This document shows positions 16,734 to 24,602 of a DNA stretch of 64,000 nt, piece by piece (the first letter of the stretch is position 1; each line of letters starts with the position of its first letter). The stretch is from JASHPR01 sp963778075. Its GTDB lineage: Bacteria > Actinomycetota > Actinomycetes > Streptosporangiales > Streptosporangiaceae. Under the pieces are notes generated by a model. It searched no databases. It was not told where the DNA came from and was given only the letters and a program-made list of their open reading frames with translations. The DNA lies in NCBI GenBank assembly GCA_963778075.1, contig CAVZTJ010000015.1, positions 930,001-994,000 of the forward strand, written 5' to 3'. The position numbers were made by a program, and so were the translations under genes.

Positions 16734-19085
16734 ATGAGCATTCTCGGTACCAGGGTGGTGCGGACCGAGGACCCGCGGTTGCTGACCGCGGGCGGCACCT
16801 ACGTGGACGACTTGCGGGTCCCCGAGCTGACCGACGCGGCCCGGGTCACGTTCGTACGCAGCCCGATGGCCCACGCGAAGGTAACCGGTATGGACACCGA
16901 CGTGGCCCGTCAAGCTCCGGGTGTTCTCGCGGTGCTGACCATCCAGGACATGGACGACCTGGTGCCCCCGCCGCCCCCCGAGCCGGGCAGCGAGGTCGCT
17001 GAGGGTGCGCCGATGCCGATTGGCGGCGTGTGGTCGGAGCCACTGCTGGCGGTAGACCGGGTCAGGTACGTCGGCGAGCCCGTGGCGATGGTCATCACCA
17101 GCGACAGCTACCAAGGCGAGGACGCGGCCGAGCTGGTCAGCGTCGACTATGAGCCGTTGCCCGCGGTGATCGGCGTCGCCGGCGCGCTGCAGACCGAGAC
17201 GCTGCTGTTCGACGCCACCGACTCAAACATGCCCGTGGATTCGGGAGATGACGCGGACGACGCGATCTTCGAGGGCTGCGACGCGGTCGTCGAGCGGACG
17301 ATCGTGAACCAGCGGCTCGCCCCGATGCCGATGGAGGGACGCGCCGCCGCCGCGCGGTTCGCCGACGGCAAGCTGACCTACTGGGTGAGCACGCAGAACG
17401 CGCAGATCAGCCGGTTCATCCTGGCAGGAGCGCTGGGCATGGACCCGGCCACGATCCGGGTCATCACCCCGGATGTCGGCGGAGGGTTCGGCGCCAAGGT
17501 CGGCATCGACCGGGACGCGATCCTGGTCGCCTGGGCGGCGAGGAAGACCGGCCGGCCGCTGCGCTGGGTGGAGACGCGCAGCGAGAACCTGGTCGGGATG
17601 ACGCACGGGCGCGCCCAGGAGCAGACCATCAAGCTGGGCGGCACGAAGGACGGCCGGGTGCTCGCCTACCGGCTCGACGTGGTGCAGGACACCGGCGCGT
17701 ACCCGCGGATGAGCGGTTTCCTGCCGTTCCTCACCAAGCTGATGGCGGTGGGCCCGTACGACATACCTCGCGTTCAGACCCACTCCCGGGTGGTGGTGAC
17801 CAACACCACACCGATCTCGGCCTACCGCGGCGCCGGCCGGCCCGAGGCGACGGCCGCTGTCGAGCGCGCCGTCGACCTGTTCGCCGCCGAGATCGGCGTG
17901 GACCCGGCCGAGGTACGGCGGAAGAACCTGATCCCGCCGGACAAGTTCCCCTACTCGACGCCGACCGGCGCGACGTACGACACCGGGGACTACGTCACGG
18001 CCCTGGACAAGGCTCTGCAGGCGGCGGGGTACACCGAGTTGCGCGCGGAGCAGCAGCGCCGCCGGGAACGCGGCGACGTGCTGCAGCTCGGCATCGGACT
18101 GGCCAGCTACGTCGAGATCACGGCGGCGGACGCGGCCGCCGGGGAGACTGCCCGGCTCACCGTGCATGGCGACGGCACGGCCACCGTGTACACCGGCAGT
18201 TCCGCGCACGGCCAGGGGCATCACACGGCCTGGGCCATGCTCGTCGAGGCCGAACTCGGGATCCCGATGCCCAACGTCACCGTGATTCACGGCGACACCG
18301 ATCTGATCCCCGAGGGCATCGGGACGTACGGGTCACGGTCGCTGCAGCTTGGCGGGGTCGCCGTGCACAAGGCCGCGCTCGACGTCAAGGAGCAGGCCCG
18401 GCGTGTGGCGGCTGACATGCTCGAGGCCGCCGAGGCCGACCTGGAACTGGACGCCGGCAGCGGGACCTGGCAGGTCCGCGGCGACCCGGGCACGGGCCGG
18501 ACCTGGGCGGACGTCGCGACCCACGCGGGCGAGGACGGCCTCGTGGCCTACGTCCAGTACGCCGGGGGCGGCGCGACGTTCCCGTTCGGCAGCCACGTGG
18601 CCGTTGTCGAGGTCGACACCGAGACCGGCAAGGTGCGGCTGATCAGGCACGTGACCGTGGATGACGCCGGGATTGTGGTCAATCCGGTGCTGGCCGAGGG
18701 GCAGCGGCACGGCGGCATCGCCCAGGGTGTGGCGCAGGCGCTGCTCGAGGAGATGGTCTACGACGCCGACGGCAACCCGCTGACCGGCACGCTCGCCGAC
18801 TACGCCGCGATCACCGCAGCTGAGCTGCCGAGCTTCGAGCTGGTACAGAGCGAGACGCCGACGGACATCAACCCGCTCGGTGTTAAGGGAATCGGCGAGG
18901 CGGGGACGATCGGCGCCACCCCGGCCGTCCAGAACGCCGTCGTCGACGCGGTCAGCCACCTCGGCGTCCGGCACATCGACATGCCGACCACGCCAGTCAG
19001 GGTATGGGCCGCTATTGAAGGGTTGGGCGGGCGGGGCAGGGAGCGGAGCGGACGGGACAAGGAACAGAACGGAGAGACCCGGTGA
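16734..19085 (+). CDS. coxL: Molybdenum hydroxylase large subunit (form II CoxL-like)
   Basis: This 783-residue protein is a xanthine oxidase-family molybdopterin subunit. It has the Ald_Xan_dh N-terminal domain (GTRVVRTEDPRLLTAGGTYV), cofactor motif GGGFGAKV, the active-site loop AYRGAGR at 363-369 and the catalytic Glu722 in GIGEAGTIG. AYRGAGR, without the Cys-Ser of AYRCSFR, defines form II; these enzymes oxidise aldehydes or N-heterocycles and their CO activity is doubtful. It holds the Mo-cofactor and works with the FeS and FAD subunits encoded next. The ATG at 16734 has only a weak ribosome site. Its end overlaps the coxS start (GTGA). A hydrophilic charged tail follows residue 765. Confidence 0.93.
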   Translation: MSILGTRVVRTEDPRLLTAGGTYVDDLRVPELTDAARVTFVRSPMAHAKVTGMDTDVARQAPGVLAVLTIQDMDDLVPPPPPEPGSEVAEGAPMPIGGVWSEPLLAVDRVRYVGEPVAMVITSDSYQGEDAAELVSVDYEPLPAVIGVAGALQTETLLFDATDSNMPVDSGDDADDAIFEGCDAVVERTIVNQRLAPMPMEGRAAAARFADGKLTYWVSTQNAQISRFILAGALGMDPATIRVITPDVGGGFGAKVGIDRDAILVAWAARKTGRPLRWVETRSENLVGMTHGRAQEQTIKLGGTKDGRVLAYRLDVVQDTGAYPRMSGFLPFLTKLMAVGPYDIPRVQTHSRVVVTNTTPISAYRGAGRPEATAAVERAVDLFAAEIGVDPAEVRRKNLIPPDKFPYSTPTGATYDTGDYVTALDKALQAAGYTELRAEQQRRRERGDVLQLGIGLASYVEITAADAAAGETARLTVHGDGTATVYTGSSAHGQGHHTAWAMLVEAELGIPMPNVTVIHGDTDLIPEGIGTYGSRSLQLGGVAVHKAALDVKEQARRVAADMLEAAEADLELDAGSGTWQVRGDPGTGRTWADVATHAGEDGLVAYVQYAGGGATFPFGSHVAVVEVDTETGKVRLIRHVTVDDAGIVVNPVLAEGQRHGGIAQGVAQALLEEMVYDADGNPLTGTLADYAAITAAELPSFELVQSETPTDINPLGVKGIGEAGTIGATPAVQNAVVDAVSHLGVRHIDMPTTPVRVWAAIEGLGGRGRERSGRDKEQNGETR

Positions 19086-19561
19086 AGGTCACGATCAAGG
19101 TCAACGGCAGGCAGATCGCGGCCGAGGTGGCCGACCGCACACTGCTTGTGCACTTCCTGCGCGAGGTGGCAAACCTCACCGCGACCAACGTTGGCTGCGA
19201 CAGCACGTCCTGCGGTGCGTGCACGGTGCTGCTGGACGGCAAGTCGGTCAAGTCCTGCACCGTGCTCGCCGCCCAGGCCGACGGGTCCGAGGTCACGACC
19301 GTCGAGGGGCTCGCCGACGGTTCCGGCGAGATGCACCCGGTGCAGGCCGCCTTCCACGCCGAGCACGGGCTGCAGTGCGGGTTCTGCACCCCGGGCATGG
19401 TGATGGCCTCGGTCTCGCTGCTGGCGGAGAACCCCTCGCCCACCGAGGAAGAGGTCAGGACGGCGCTCGAGGGCAACCTGTGCCGCTGCACCGGCTACCA
19501 CAACATCGTTCGGGCGGTACTGGCGGCCGCCCCGGCGCTTCGCGAGAGGCGGCCCGCGTGA
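19082..19561 (+). CDS. coxS: Molybdenum hydroxylase [2Fe-2S] subunit (CoxS-like)
   Basis: This 159-residue protein binds two [2Fe-2S] clusters. The plant-ferredoxin-type cluster uses Cys39, Cys44, Cys47 and Cys59 (GCDSTSCGACTV, KSC); the second uses Cys99, Cys102, Cys134 and Cys136 (QCGFCTPGM, NLCRCTGYHNIV). It passes electrons from the Mo site of the large subunit to FAD in the medium subunit. The GTG start overlaps the large-subunit stop and its own stop overlaps the next GTG, so all three genes are translationally coupled. All eight ligands are present, in contrast to the broken paralogue at 45673-46153. Confidence 0.95.
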   Translation: MKVTIKVNGRQIAAEVADRTLLVHFLREVANLTATNVGCDSTSCGACTVLLDGKSVKSCTVLAAQADGSEVTTVEGLADGSGEMHPVQAAFHAEHGLQCGFCTPGMVMASVSLLAENPSPTEEEVRTALEGNLCRCTGYHNIVRAVLAAAPALRERRPA

Positions 19562-20379
19562 TCCCGGCGGAGTTCACCTACAAGCGGGCCTTCTCTGTTG
19601 ACGAGGCCCTTGATCTGGCGGCCAAGGGCGGGGACGACGCCAAGTTCCTGGCCGGCGGCCACTCGCTGCTGCCGCTGATGAAGCTGCGCCTCGCGGTGCC
19701 CGAGGTCCTGATCGACATCGGCAGGCTCCACGAGCTCCGCTACGTCCGCGAGGAGGACGGCCACATCGCGGTGGGCGCGCTCACCAGTCACGACGAGCTT
19801 TCCCGGTCCGGCCTGCTGGCGAGCGAGCTGCCGTTGCTCGCGCACGCGGCCGCTCAGGTCGGCGACCCCCAGGTCCGGCACCGCGGCACGATCGGCGGTT
19901 CCCTGGTGCACGCCGATCCCGCCGCCGACCTGCCCGCCGTGGTCCTGGCCCTGGACGCGACGCTGGTGGCCCGGGGCCCGTCCGGCAGCAGGGAAATCCC
20001 GGTCGCCGGCTTCTTTCAGAGCCTGTTCGAGACCGTGCTCGAGCCCGGCGAGCTGCTGACCGAGATCCGGATCCCCAAGCCAGAGACGCCCGCGCGATGG
20101 GCGTTCCAGAAGTTCACCAAGCGCGCGATCGACTATGCGATCGTCGGCGTGGCGGTCCAGGGCGGCAGCGTGGCGCTGGTCAACATGGGCCAGACCCCGG
20201 TGCGGGCCGCGGCGGTCGAGCAGGCCCTGGCCGAAGGCGCCGGGCCGCGGGACGCGGCGGCGCATGCCGCCGAGGGCACGAGCCCGTCCGCGGACATCAA
20301 CGCCGACCGCGGTTACCGCGAGCACCTCGCGCGGGTGCTCGTCGGGCGGGCGCTCGAGGAGTCGCTGGCGCGCACCTGA
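19558..20379 (+). CDS. coxM: Molybdenum hydroxylase FAD subunit (CoxM-like)
   Basis: This 273-residue protein has the FAD-binding motifs of CO dehydrogenase medium subunits: AGGHSLLPLMKLRLA near residue 37 and TIGGSLVHADPAADLPA near residue 111, then the CO_deh_flav C-terminal domain. It accepts electrons from the two FeS clusters and delivers them to the respiratory chain or another acceptor. It begins with GTG overlapping the coxS stop (GTGA), so 19558 is preferred over upstream codons. The order L-S-M differs from the M-S-L order of classical cox operons. No coxD/E/F or coxG maturation genes are in the window. Confidence 0.94.
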   Translation: MIPAEFTYKRAFSVDEALDLAAKGGDDAKFLAGGHSLLPLMKLRLAVPEVLIDIGRLHELRYVREEDGHIAVGALTSHDELSRSGLLASELPLLAHAAAQVGDPQVRHRGTIGGSLVHADPAADLPAVVLALDATLVARGPSGSREIPVAGFFQSLFETVLEPGELLTEIRIPKPETPARWAFQKFTKRAIDYAIVGVAVQGGSVALVNMGQTPVRAAAVEQALAEGAGPRDAAAHAAEGTSPSADINADRGYREHLARVLVGRALEESLART

Positions 20380-20443
20380 CCGGCTTGCGGAGGGCTCCGT
20401 CCAGGCAGGCGGACGGGGAGAGTTCCCCGAGAAACCTGGGGTG

Positions 20444-20557
20444 CATCGATCACTGTCATGCGTCGGTCTGGCACGCGAACCGATCACTGTCATCAGTCTG
20501 GCACGCGCACCGATCACTGCCATGCCTCGGTCTGGCACGCGCACCGATCGCCATCAC
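20444..20557. repeat. Short tandem repeats (30/34-bp units) after the cox operon
   Basis: GTCTGGCACGCG recurs at 20466, 20496 and 20530, and CGATCACTG (or CGATCG) at 20447, 20481, 20511 and 20545, giving units of 34, 30 and 34 bp. The 30-bp unit is the 34-bp unit minus four bases near ATGC/CTCG. There are no unique spacers, so it is not a CRISPR array. It fills most of the gap between coxM and a tnpB fragment; nothing else is visible from 20380 to 20581. Confidence 0.75.
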
Positions 20558-20581
20558 ACCTGATCTAGCATGCGCTAAATT

Positions 20582-20956
20582 TTACTTGCAGATGCCAACT
20601 ATGGACAAGGATGACGACATGTGCCCCACGATCCGGAAGCCCTCGTGCCGCCCAGCCTTGCGCCAGCTTGGCCGACGAGCCGGGTTCGGCGGGTCGCGGT
20701 ACGCGGCCGTAGCCTGGGCGAAGTCCCGCAGCGCCTGCTGCTGCACCGTGTAGCTGCCTGCGGCCAGCCACAGGTGCTCTGCCCGTGCCTGGGTGAGCTG
20801 TCGGCAATGCTCAACGTAGCCAGGGGCGCTCGTGCGACCGGGGTGCCAGTGCGCATGCTGCTCGACGGCAAGGTTCCACACGTAGCGGGCGTGAGCGCAG
20901 TGTTCCCGCAGCGTCGCTTCCTGGGTGAGGGTGGGCTGCAGTCGGAACCGGGACAT
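20582..20956 (-). pseudogene. TnpB (IS200/IS605-type OrfB) N-terminal fragment
   Basis: From the ATG at 20956 the frame encodes the N-terminal region of a TnpB/OrfB protein: FRLQPTLTQEATLREHCAHA, then YVWNLAVEQH, YVEHCRQLTQARAEHLWLAA, SYTVQQQALRDFAQA and RRPSWRKAGRHEGFRIVG. The homology stops there; 13 unrelated residues lead to a TAA. A full TnpB has about 400 residues with RuvC Asp-Glu-Asp and a zinc finger, all missing. It is therefore a dead piece of an RNA-guided nuclease gene of an IS605-like element. No TnpA, terminal hairpin or reRNA can be recognised beside it. Confidence 0.8.
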
Positions 20957-21086
20957 ACGAGCACAGTATCGAACGGCACCGACATTTTCGGGGAGGAGAA
21001 GGACGTACCCTCGATCGAGGGCCGAAGTCCCGCGCCCCCTGCCGTAATGACGGCAGCCAAGCGTTCTTCTGCGACGCTTGCGACGA

Positions 21087-21125
21087 CGGGGCCGTTCCAC
21101 GGAGCGATGGCAGGGAACGGCCCCG
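21087..21125. terminator. 12-bp perfect hairpin downstream of the DD-peptidase gene
   Basis: CGGGGCCGTTCC (21087-21098) and GGAACGGCCCCG (21114-21125) are perfect complements with a 15-base loop. The element is 100 bp past the stop of the minus-strand DD-peptidase gene, so it is likely to end that transcript; there is no T-run. Confidence 0.55.
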
Positions 21126-21171
21126 CGCAGCCTTGATTGCACCGCATTGCCGCCCAAAGGCGGTAACTGAT

Positions 21172-21202
21172 CGCTAGCGCCGAGCTAGCGGCGCGTTAAC
21201 GC
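21172..21202. promoter_or_regulatory. Palindrome pair next to the DD-peptidase stop
   Basis: CGCTAGC-GCCGA-GCTAGCG (21172-21190) and the perfect 10-mer GCGTTAACGC (21193-21202) lie 22-53 bp beyond the DD-peptidase stop. They may be part of the same transcription end region. No protein-coding signal is visible from 20957 to 21224. Confidence 0.35.
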
Positions 21203-21224
21203 CGGGTGTCGCGTGCGCGCCTTG

Positions 21225-22208
21225 CTAGGTGCGCGGCAGACCAAAGCCCCAGTTCAGGATTCTGGTTGCGGCGACGGCACCGGTCTCCGGGCTGGTGGCC
21301 GGGCTGCCGAGGACGACGCCGATCAGGTTCAGCCCGTCACGCGACGCCGAGAAGAGCAGGCAATGCAGGGCGACGTTGGTGAACCCGGTCTTGATCCCGG
21401 TGGCGCCCGGATAGGTGCCGATCAGATCGTTGTCATTGTTCCACCAGTAGGCGTGGTGCCCAGGACCCTTGTGCAGCTGGTAAAACGGCTGCGCCACGAT
21501 CGAACGGAACACGGCCGACTTCATCGCGGCAATGCCCAGCGTCAGCAGGTCGGCCGGGGTAGAGAAGGTCGAGAACTCGGTGGGGTACGGCAGCCCGTCC
21601 GGGCTGGTGAAGCGCGTGTGCAGCATGCCCAGTTGCTTGGCCGTCTCGTTCATCTTGGCCAGGAACCCCGACATACCCGGGCCGTACGCCATGGCCAGCG
21701 TGTAGGCGGCGTCGCAGCCCGACGGAAGCAGCATCGCCTCGAGGAGTTCCTGCGCCGTTACCACGTCACCGGGAATCAGGCCCGCGCTCTCCCCGCCGTA
21801 CTTTGACACGTACGCGATCACAGACTTCGGCACCCGGATCTTCCGGTTCAGGTCCCCGGCTCGGATGACCACAAGCGCGGTCATCACCTTGGTGATGCTG
21901 CCCATGGGCAGCTCGGTGTTCAGGCCACGGCTCCACAGCACCGAGCCGGTGTTGGTATCGGCGAGCACGGCGCCCTTGGCCTGCACCCCGGCTGGCGCAC
22001 CGACGATCCGGACAGGTGGCTTCACCGACGGGATTGCGGACGGCAACGGCCGGGCGCTTCGGGCCGCTGAGCGGGCGACCTCTGCGCCGACATTGCCTAC
22101 GGCCGCCGGTGACCGCGTCGCGGAATCAGCGGCCGACCACGCGATGACCGTTGCTGCGACAACCCCGGCTGCGATGGCGGTGGCCGTCACGCGAACGGGG
22201 ATGCGCAT
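21225..22208 (-). CDS. D-alanyl-D-alanine carboxypeptidase/transpeptidase, S11 family (K15-like)
   Basis: This 327-residue protein has an N-terminal hydrophobic signal/anchor (residues 5-28), a Ser/Pro/Ala-rich spacer and a penicillin-binding S11 domain. The catalytic motifs are Ser104-Ile-Thr-Lys107, Ser163-Gly-Cys165 and Lys273-Thr-Gly275. In most S11 enzymes the middle motif is SxN; a Cys there is the known feature of the Streptomyces K15 DD-transpeptidase. It should act outside the membrane on peptidoglycan stem peptides, trimming or cross-linking D-Ala-D-Ala ends. It appears monocistronic, with hairpins beyond its stop. Confidence 0.93.
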   Translation of the reverse strand: MRIPVRVTATAIAAGVVAATVIAWSAADSATRSPAAVGNVGAEVARSAARSARPLPSAIPSVKPPVRIVGAPAGVQAKGAVLADTNTGSVLWSRGLNTELPMGSITKVMTALVVIRAGDLNRKIRVPKSVIAYVSKYGGESAGLIPGDVVTAQELLEAMLLPSGCDAAYTLAMAYGPGMSGFLAKMNETAKQLGMLHTRFTSPDGLPYPTEFSTFSTPADLLTLGIAAMKSAVFRSIVAQPFYQLHKGPGHHAYWWNNDNDLIGTYPGATGIKTGFTNVALHCLLFSASRDGLNLIGVVLGSPATSPETGAVAATRILNWGFGLPRT

Positions 22209-22336
22209 TCCGCTTCATTCCTTATCGTCGGTAAGTACTTTGCATGACACTATCGCCGCCCATGTCGGCTGCGCGACCGCCTGCGAAGGGCCGGGCAAAG
22301 CAAATTTCTGCAGCGGGCGGCGCGCATACTAATCCC

Positions 22337-22708
22337 ATGCCTGTGACCCTGCACCACATCGTCGTGGACGCTCACGACCTGCCGAGGCTGGCTCAATTCT
22401 GGACGCAGGCGCTCGGCTGGGAGGTCCTTTCCGAGCGCGAGCGCGAGATCGTCATCGGGCCGGATGTAAACGCGCAGGTCGGCATCTGTTTCATGCCGGT
22501 GACCGACGCGAAGACGGTCAAGAACCGGGTCCACCTGGACCTGACCACGAGCGCCGCGGAACGGGACACCGAAATCGAGCGCCTGCTCGCGCTCGGTGCC
22601 CGCCGGGTGGACATCGGGCAGACCGGCAAAGAATCGTGGACGGTCCTCGCCGACCCCGAGGGAAACGAGTTCTGCGTGATCCGGCCGAAGAGCACGCTGA
22701 TTGACTGA
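22337..22708 (+). CDS. VOC-family (glyoxalase/bleomycin-resistance fold) protein
   Basis: This 123-residue protein is a single VOC domain with two beta-alpha-beta-beta-beta modules: LHHIVVDAHDLPRLAQFWTQ opens the first, NRVHLDLTTSAAERDTEIER the second, and DPEGNEFCVI is the typical closing strand. Metal-ligand positions in VOC enzymes would be His6 or His7, His71 of VHLDL and Glu of GNEF. Enzymes of this fold include dioxygenases, glyoxalases and antibiotic-binding proteins; the target here is unknown. CATACT ends 6 bases before the ATG with no ribosome site, so the mRNA may be leaderless. Confidence 0.88.
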   Translation: MPVTLHHIVVDAHDLPRLAQFWTQALGWEVLSEREREIVIGPDVNAQVGICFMPVTDAKTVKNRVHLDLTTSAAERDTEIERLLALGARRVDIGQTGKESWTVLADPEGNEFCVIRPKSTLID

Positions 22709-22829
22709 TTAGGCCCGGCCCCCAAGGGTTTCCCGTCCCCTGAGAGATATTCGTCTCTGTCCTAGTGTGATGAATATGGCCTAACCTGCCAGGTGATGCA
22801 GAGTTAGGTCCCCACATCCCTCTGCGGCC

Positions 22830-22853
22830 CCGAGGTCAGCCCCCCGACCTCGG
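22830..22853. terminator. 8-bp hairpin after the VOC gene
   Basis: CCGAGGTC and GACCTCGG are perfect arms with the loop AGCCCCCC, 122 bp past the VOC stop. It lies between two convergent genes and may stop the VOC transcript. Confidence 0.45.
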
Positions 22854-22902
22854 TGCACCATCGCGCTCTCGGAGACAGGAACAGCAAGGCCGAGTAGCGA
22901 CC

Positions 22903-22959
22903 GAACGGGGCAGCGACGGGCCGCCTGCGCTGGCAGGTGTGCCCGTCGCTGCCCCGTTC
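22903..22959. terminator. 19-bp perfect inverted repeat (long hairpin)
   Basis: The arm at 22903-22921 (GAACGGGGCAGCGACGGGC) is the exact reverse complement of 22941-22959. The 19-base centre can itself pair (CCTGC with GCAGG). Its end overlaps the restored stop of the monooxygenase remnant, so it may be a strong bidirectional terminator between convergent genes, or the scar or end of a lost element. Confidence 0.6.
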
Positions 22960-23810
22960 AGCTCTGGTTGGAGAACACCATCGCCTGGTCTTTGATGCCG
23001 CGGAGGCGCAGCGCCCGGTAGTCGCGCAGGTAGCTGGAAGAACCCCTGGGTGGTCAGGGCCTTGAACCACCGCATTGCCGGACCGGCCTGCCGTGGCGGC
23101 AGTATCCGGCCGACTGCCTCGGCGATCGGGTCCCTGGCCGGAAGCGGCGCGATGTAGGTGGGAGACCGCTGCACCATGGTCACGTGCCGGGCGGTCTCGG
23201 CCAGCGCGGGCGCCAGCGTCACGGCCGTCGCCCCGCTGCCGATCACGATCACGCGCTGGCCGGCGTAGCCGAGATCAGAGGGCCACGACTGCGGGTGCAC
23301 AATCATGCCGCCGAACCGGTCCATGCCGGCGAAGTCCGGCAGGTAGCCGCGGTCGTAGCGGTAGTAGCCGGTGCAGCTGAAGACGAAGCCGCAGGTGACC
23401 TCCACCGTCTCGCCGGTGTCGGTACGGCGCGCGACGATGTGCCACCGTGCCTCGGCGGTTGACCACGACGCCCGGATGACCTGGTGGTTGAGCCGGATAC
23501 TGCCGTCTACTCCGGTCTCGGCCGTCGTGTCGGTGATGTACGCCAGGATTGCGTCACCGCCCGCGATGACCTGAGCACTCTGCCATGGCCGGAGCGAATA
23601 GCCGAGGGTGAACATGTCGGAGTCGGACCGGACTCCCGGGTAGCGGAACAGATCCCAGGTACCGCCGACGGCGTCGCGCGCCTCGAAGATGGCGTACGAG
23701 ACGCGGGGACACCGGGCCTGCAGGTAGCGGGCGGCGCCGATGCCGGACAGCCCGGCGCCGACGATCAGGACTCCGGAGATCTTGGTAAACGAACAACCGG
23801 CCGCGATCAT
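22958..23810 (-). pseudogene. Flavin monooxygenase (Baeyer-Villiger type), C-terminally truncated
   Basis: From the ATG at 23810 the frame encodes the first ~265 residues of a class B flavin monooxygenase: FAD Rossmann motif GAGLSGIGAA (18-27), GGTWDLFRYPGVRSDSDMFTLG, the BVMO fingerprint FGGMIVHPQSWP and the NADPH Rossmann motif GSGATA. Near 23037 the frame changes; the shifted frame ends after YLRDYRALRLRGIKDQAMVF at a TGA (22958-22960). Family members have about 490 residues, so the second half of the NADPH and C-terminal domains is missing. Without the shift the protein would run on to 22836 in unrelated sequence. The gene should be inactive. Upstream, TCACCC-N5-GGGTGA (23827-23843) may mark its old promoter or that of the divergent small gene. 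Confidence 0.82.
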
Positions 23811-23891
23811 CCGCCTGGCTCTCGCGTCACCCTGCGCGGGTGATGTGCGAGCGGTGCCGCGGCGGTGCAATGACATTTGGAGGTGCCTGCC

Positions 23892-24095
23892 ATGACCGGA
23901 TCGGCGCTTGCTCCCGTCGTCATCCCCATCGTCGCGTTCGTGTTCCTCTTCCTGTGGATCGCGATGGTCTTCCACGCCAACGCCCATCCCTCCGTTCACC
24001 GCAACGCGGACCAGGCTGGACACGAAGACCGCGAAACAACCTCGCACGAGGACGGCGCGCAGGAACGCCCGGGAGCAGACCGGCGAGCCGCTTAG
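23892..24095 (+). CDS. Small single-pass membrane protein
   Basis: This 67-residue protein has one strong membrane segment (residues 5-27: ALAPVVIPIVAFVFLFLWIA, then MVF) followed by a polar, His/Asp/Glu-rich cytoplasmic or outer tail. The ATG at 23892 follows GGAGG (23879-23883) at 8 bases, a good start. Short proteins of this type, with an ANxHP motif after the helix (HANAHPSVH), are common and uncharacterised in actinobacteria. It is divergent from the monooxygenase remnant. I cannot assign a function. Confidence 0.65.
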   Translation: MTGSALAPVVIPIVAFVFLFLWIAMVFHANAHPSVHRNADQAGHEDRETTSHEDGAQERPGADRRAA

Positions 24096-24169
24096 CTGGC
24101 CACCGTTCGCGCTTCCCGGCCGGCCGGGGCTGCACCGTTAGCACGCCCGGCGGTTCCTGCCAGGTGCAG

Positions 24170-24493
24170 ATGCGTGTTGACTTAACGGCCGGGCGCCGCG
24201 GTGCGCGGTGGCCGTTGGGCAGGTTTACCGTTGGCGATCAGCAACTGGCCGTCCGCGCGTCGCCGGCATGGTGGATACCCGAGCGGTCAGTGAGCAAGGA
24301 CGCGGTCGGCGAGATATCCGTGTCCAGCATGATCGTGGTGCACCTCCCCGATCTGCGCTGGCGGCACTTAGAGGTTGTGCGGTTTGGCCCGGGCAGCGCG
24401 TTTGCTGACGTGCGGATCAGGGTGCCCCGGCGCAGGTGGATCGTTGATGAGCTGCGCGGTCGCGGTTATTCGGTAACCGACCGAGTGACCTGA
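24170..24493 (+). CDS. Hypothetical protein, 107 residues
   Basis: The frame encodes a small, basic, beta-rich protein: MRVDLTAGRRGARWPLGRFT, then a strand-turn pattern with LAVRASPAWWIPERSVSKDA, VSSMIVVHLPDLRWRHLEVV, IRVPRRRWIVDELRGRG. The hydrophobic/basic alternation and Trp spacing suggest a small PH-like or membrane-associated fold; this is only an impression. Two in-frame start codons (GTG 24164, ATG 24170) exist and no strong ribosome site decides between them. Codon use (G/C in third positions) supports real coding. It lies 74 bp after the small membrane protein in the same direction. Confidence 0.5.
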   Translation: MRVDLTAGRRGARWPLGRFTVGDQQLAVRASPAWWIPERSVSKDAVGEISVSSMIVVHLPDLRWRHLEVVRFGPGSAFADVRIRVPRRRWIVDELRGRGYSVTDRVT

Positions 24494-24602
24494 CCGGCCG
24501 GGCGCCCGGCGCAGGCCGGTGCGGGCACAGCCGGCGAGGATGCATTATCCGGTCATTGTTCGGATACTCGGCGAAGTCATTTGGTAACTCATCAGGATTC
24601 CC

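Noticed and set aside
16734..20379. True (form I) aerobic CO dehydrogenase
   Set aside because: The active-site loop reads AYRGAGR instead of AYRCSFR, and no coxD/E/F/G genes are adjacent.
20444..20557. CRISPR array
   Set aside because: The repeats are contiguous tandem units of 30 and 34 bp with no unique spacers, and no cas gene is near.
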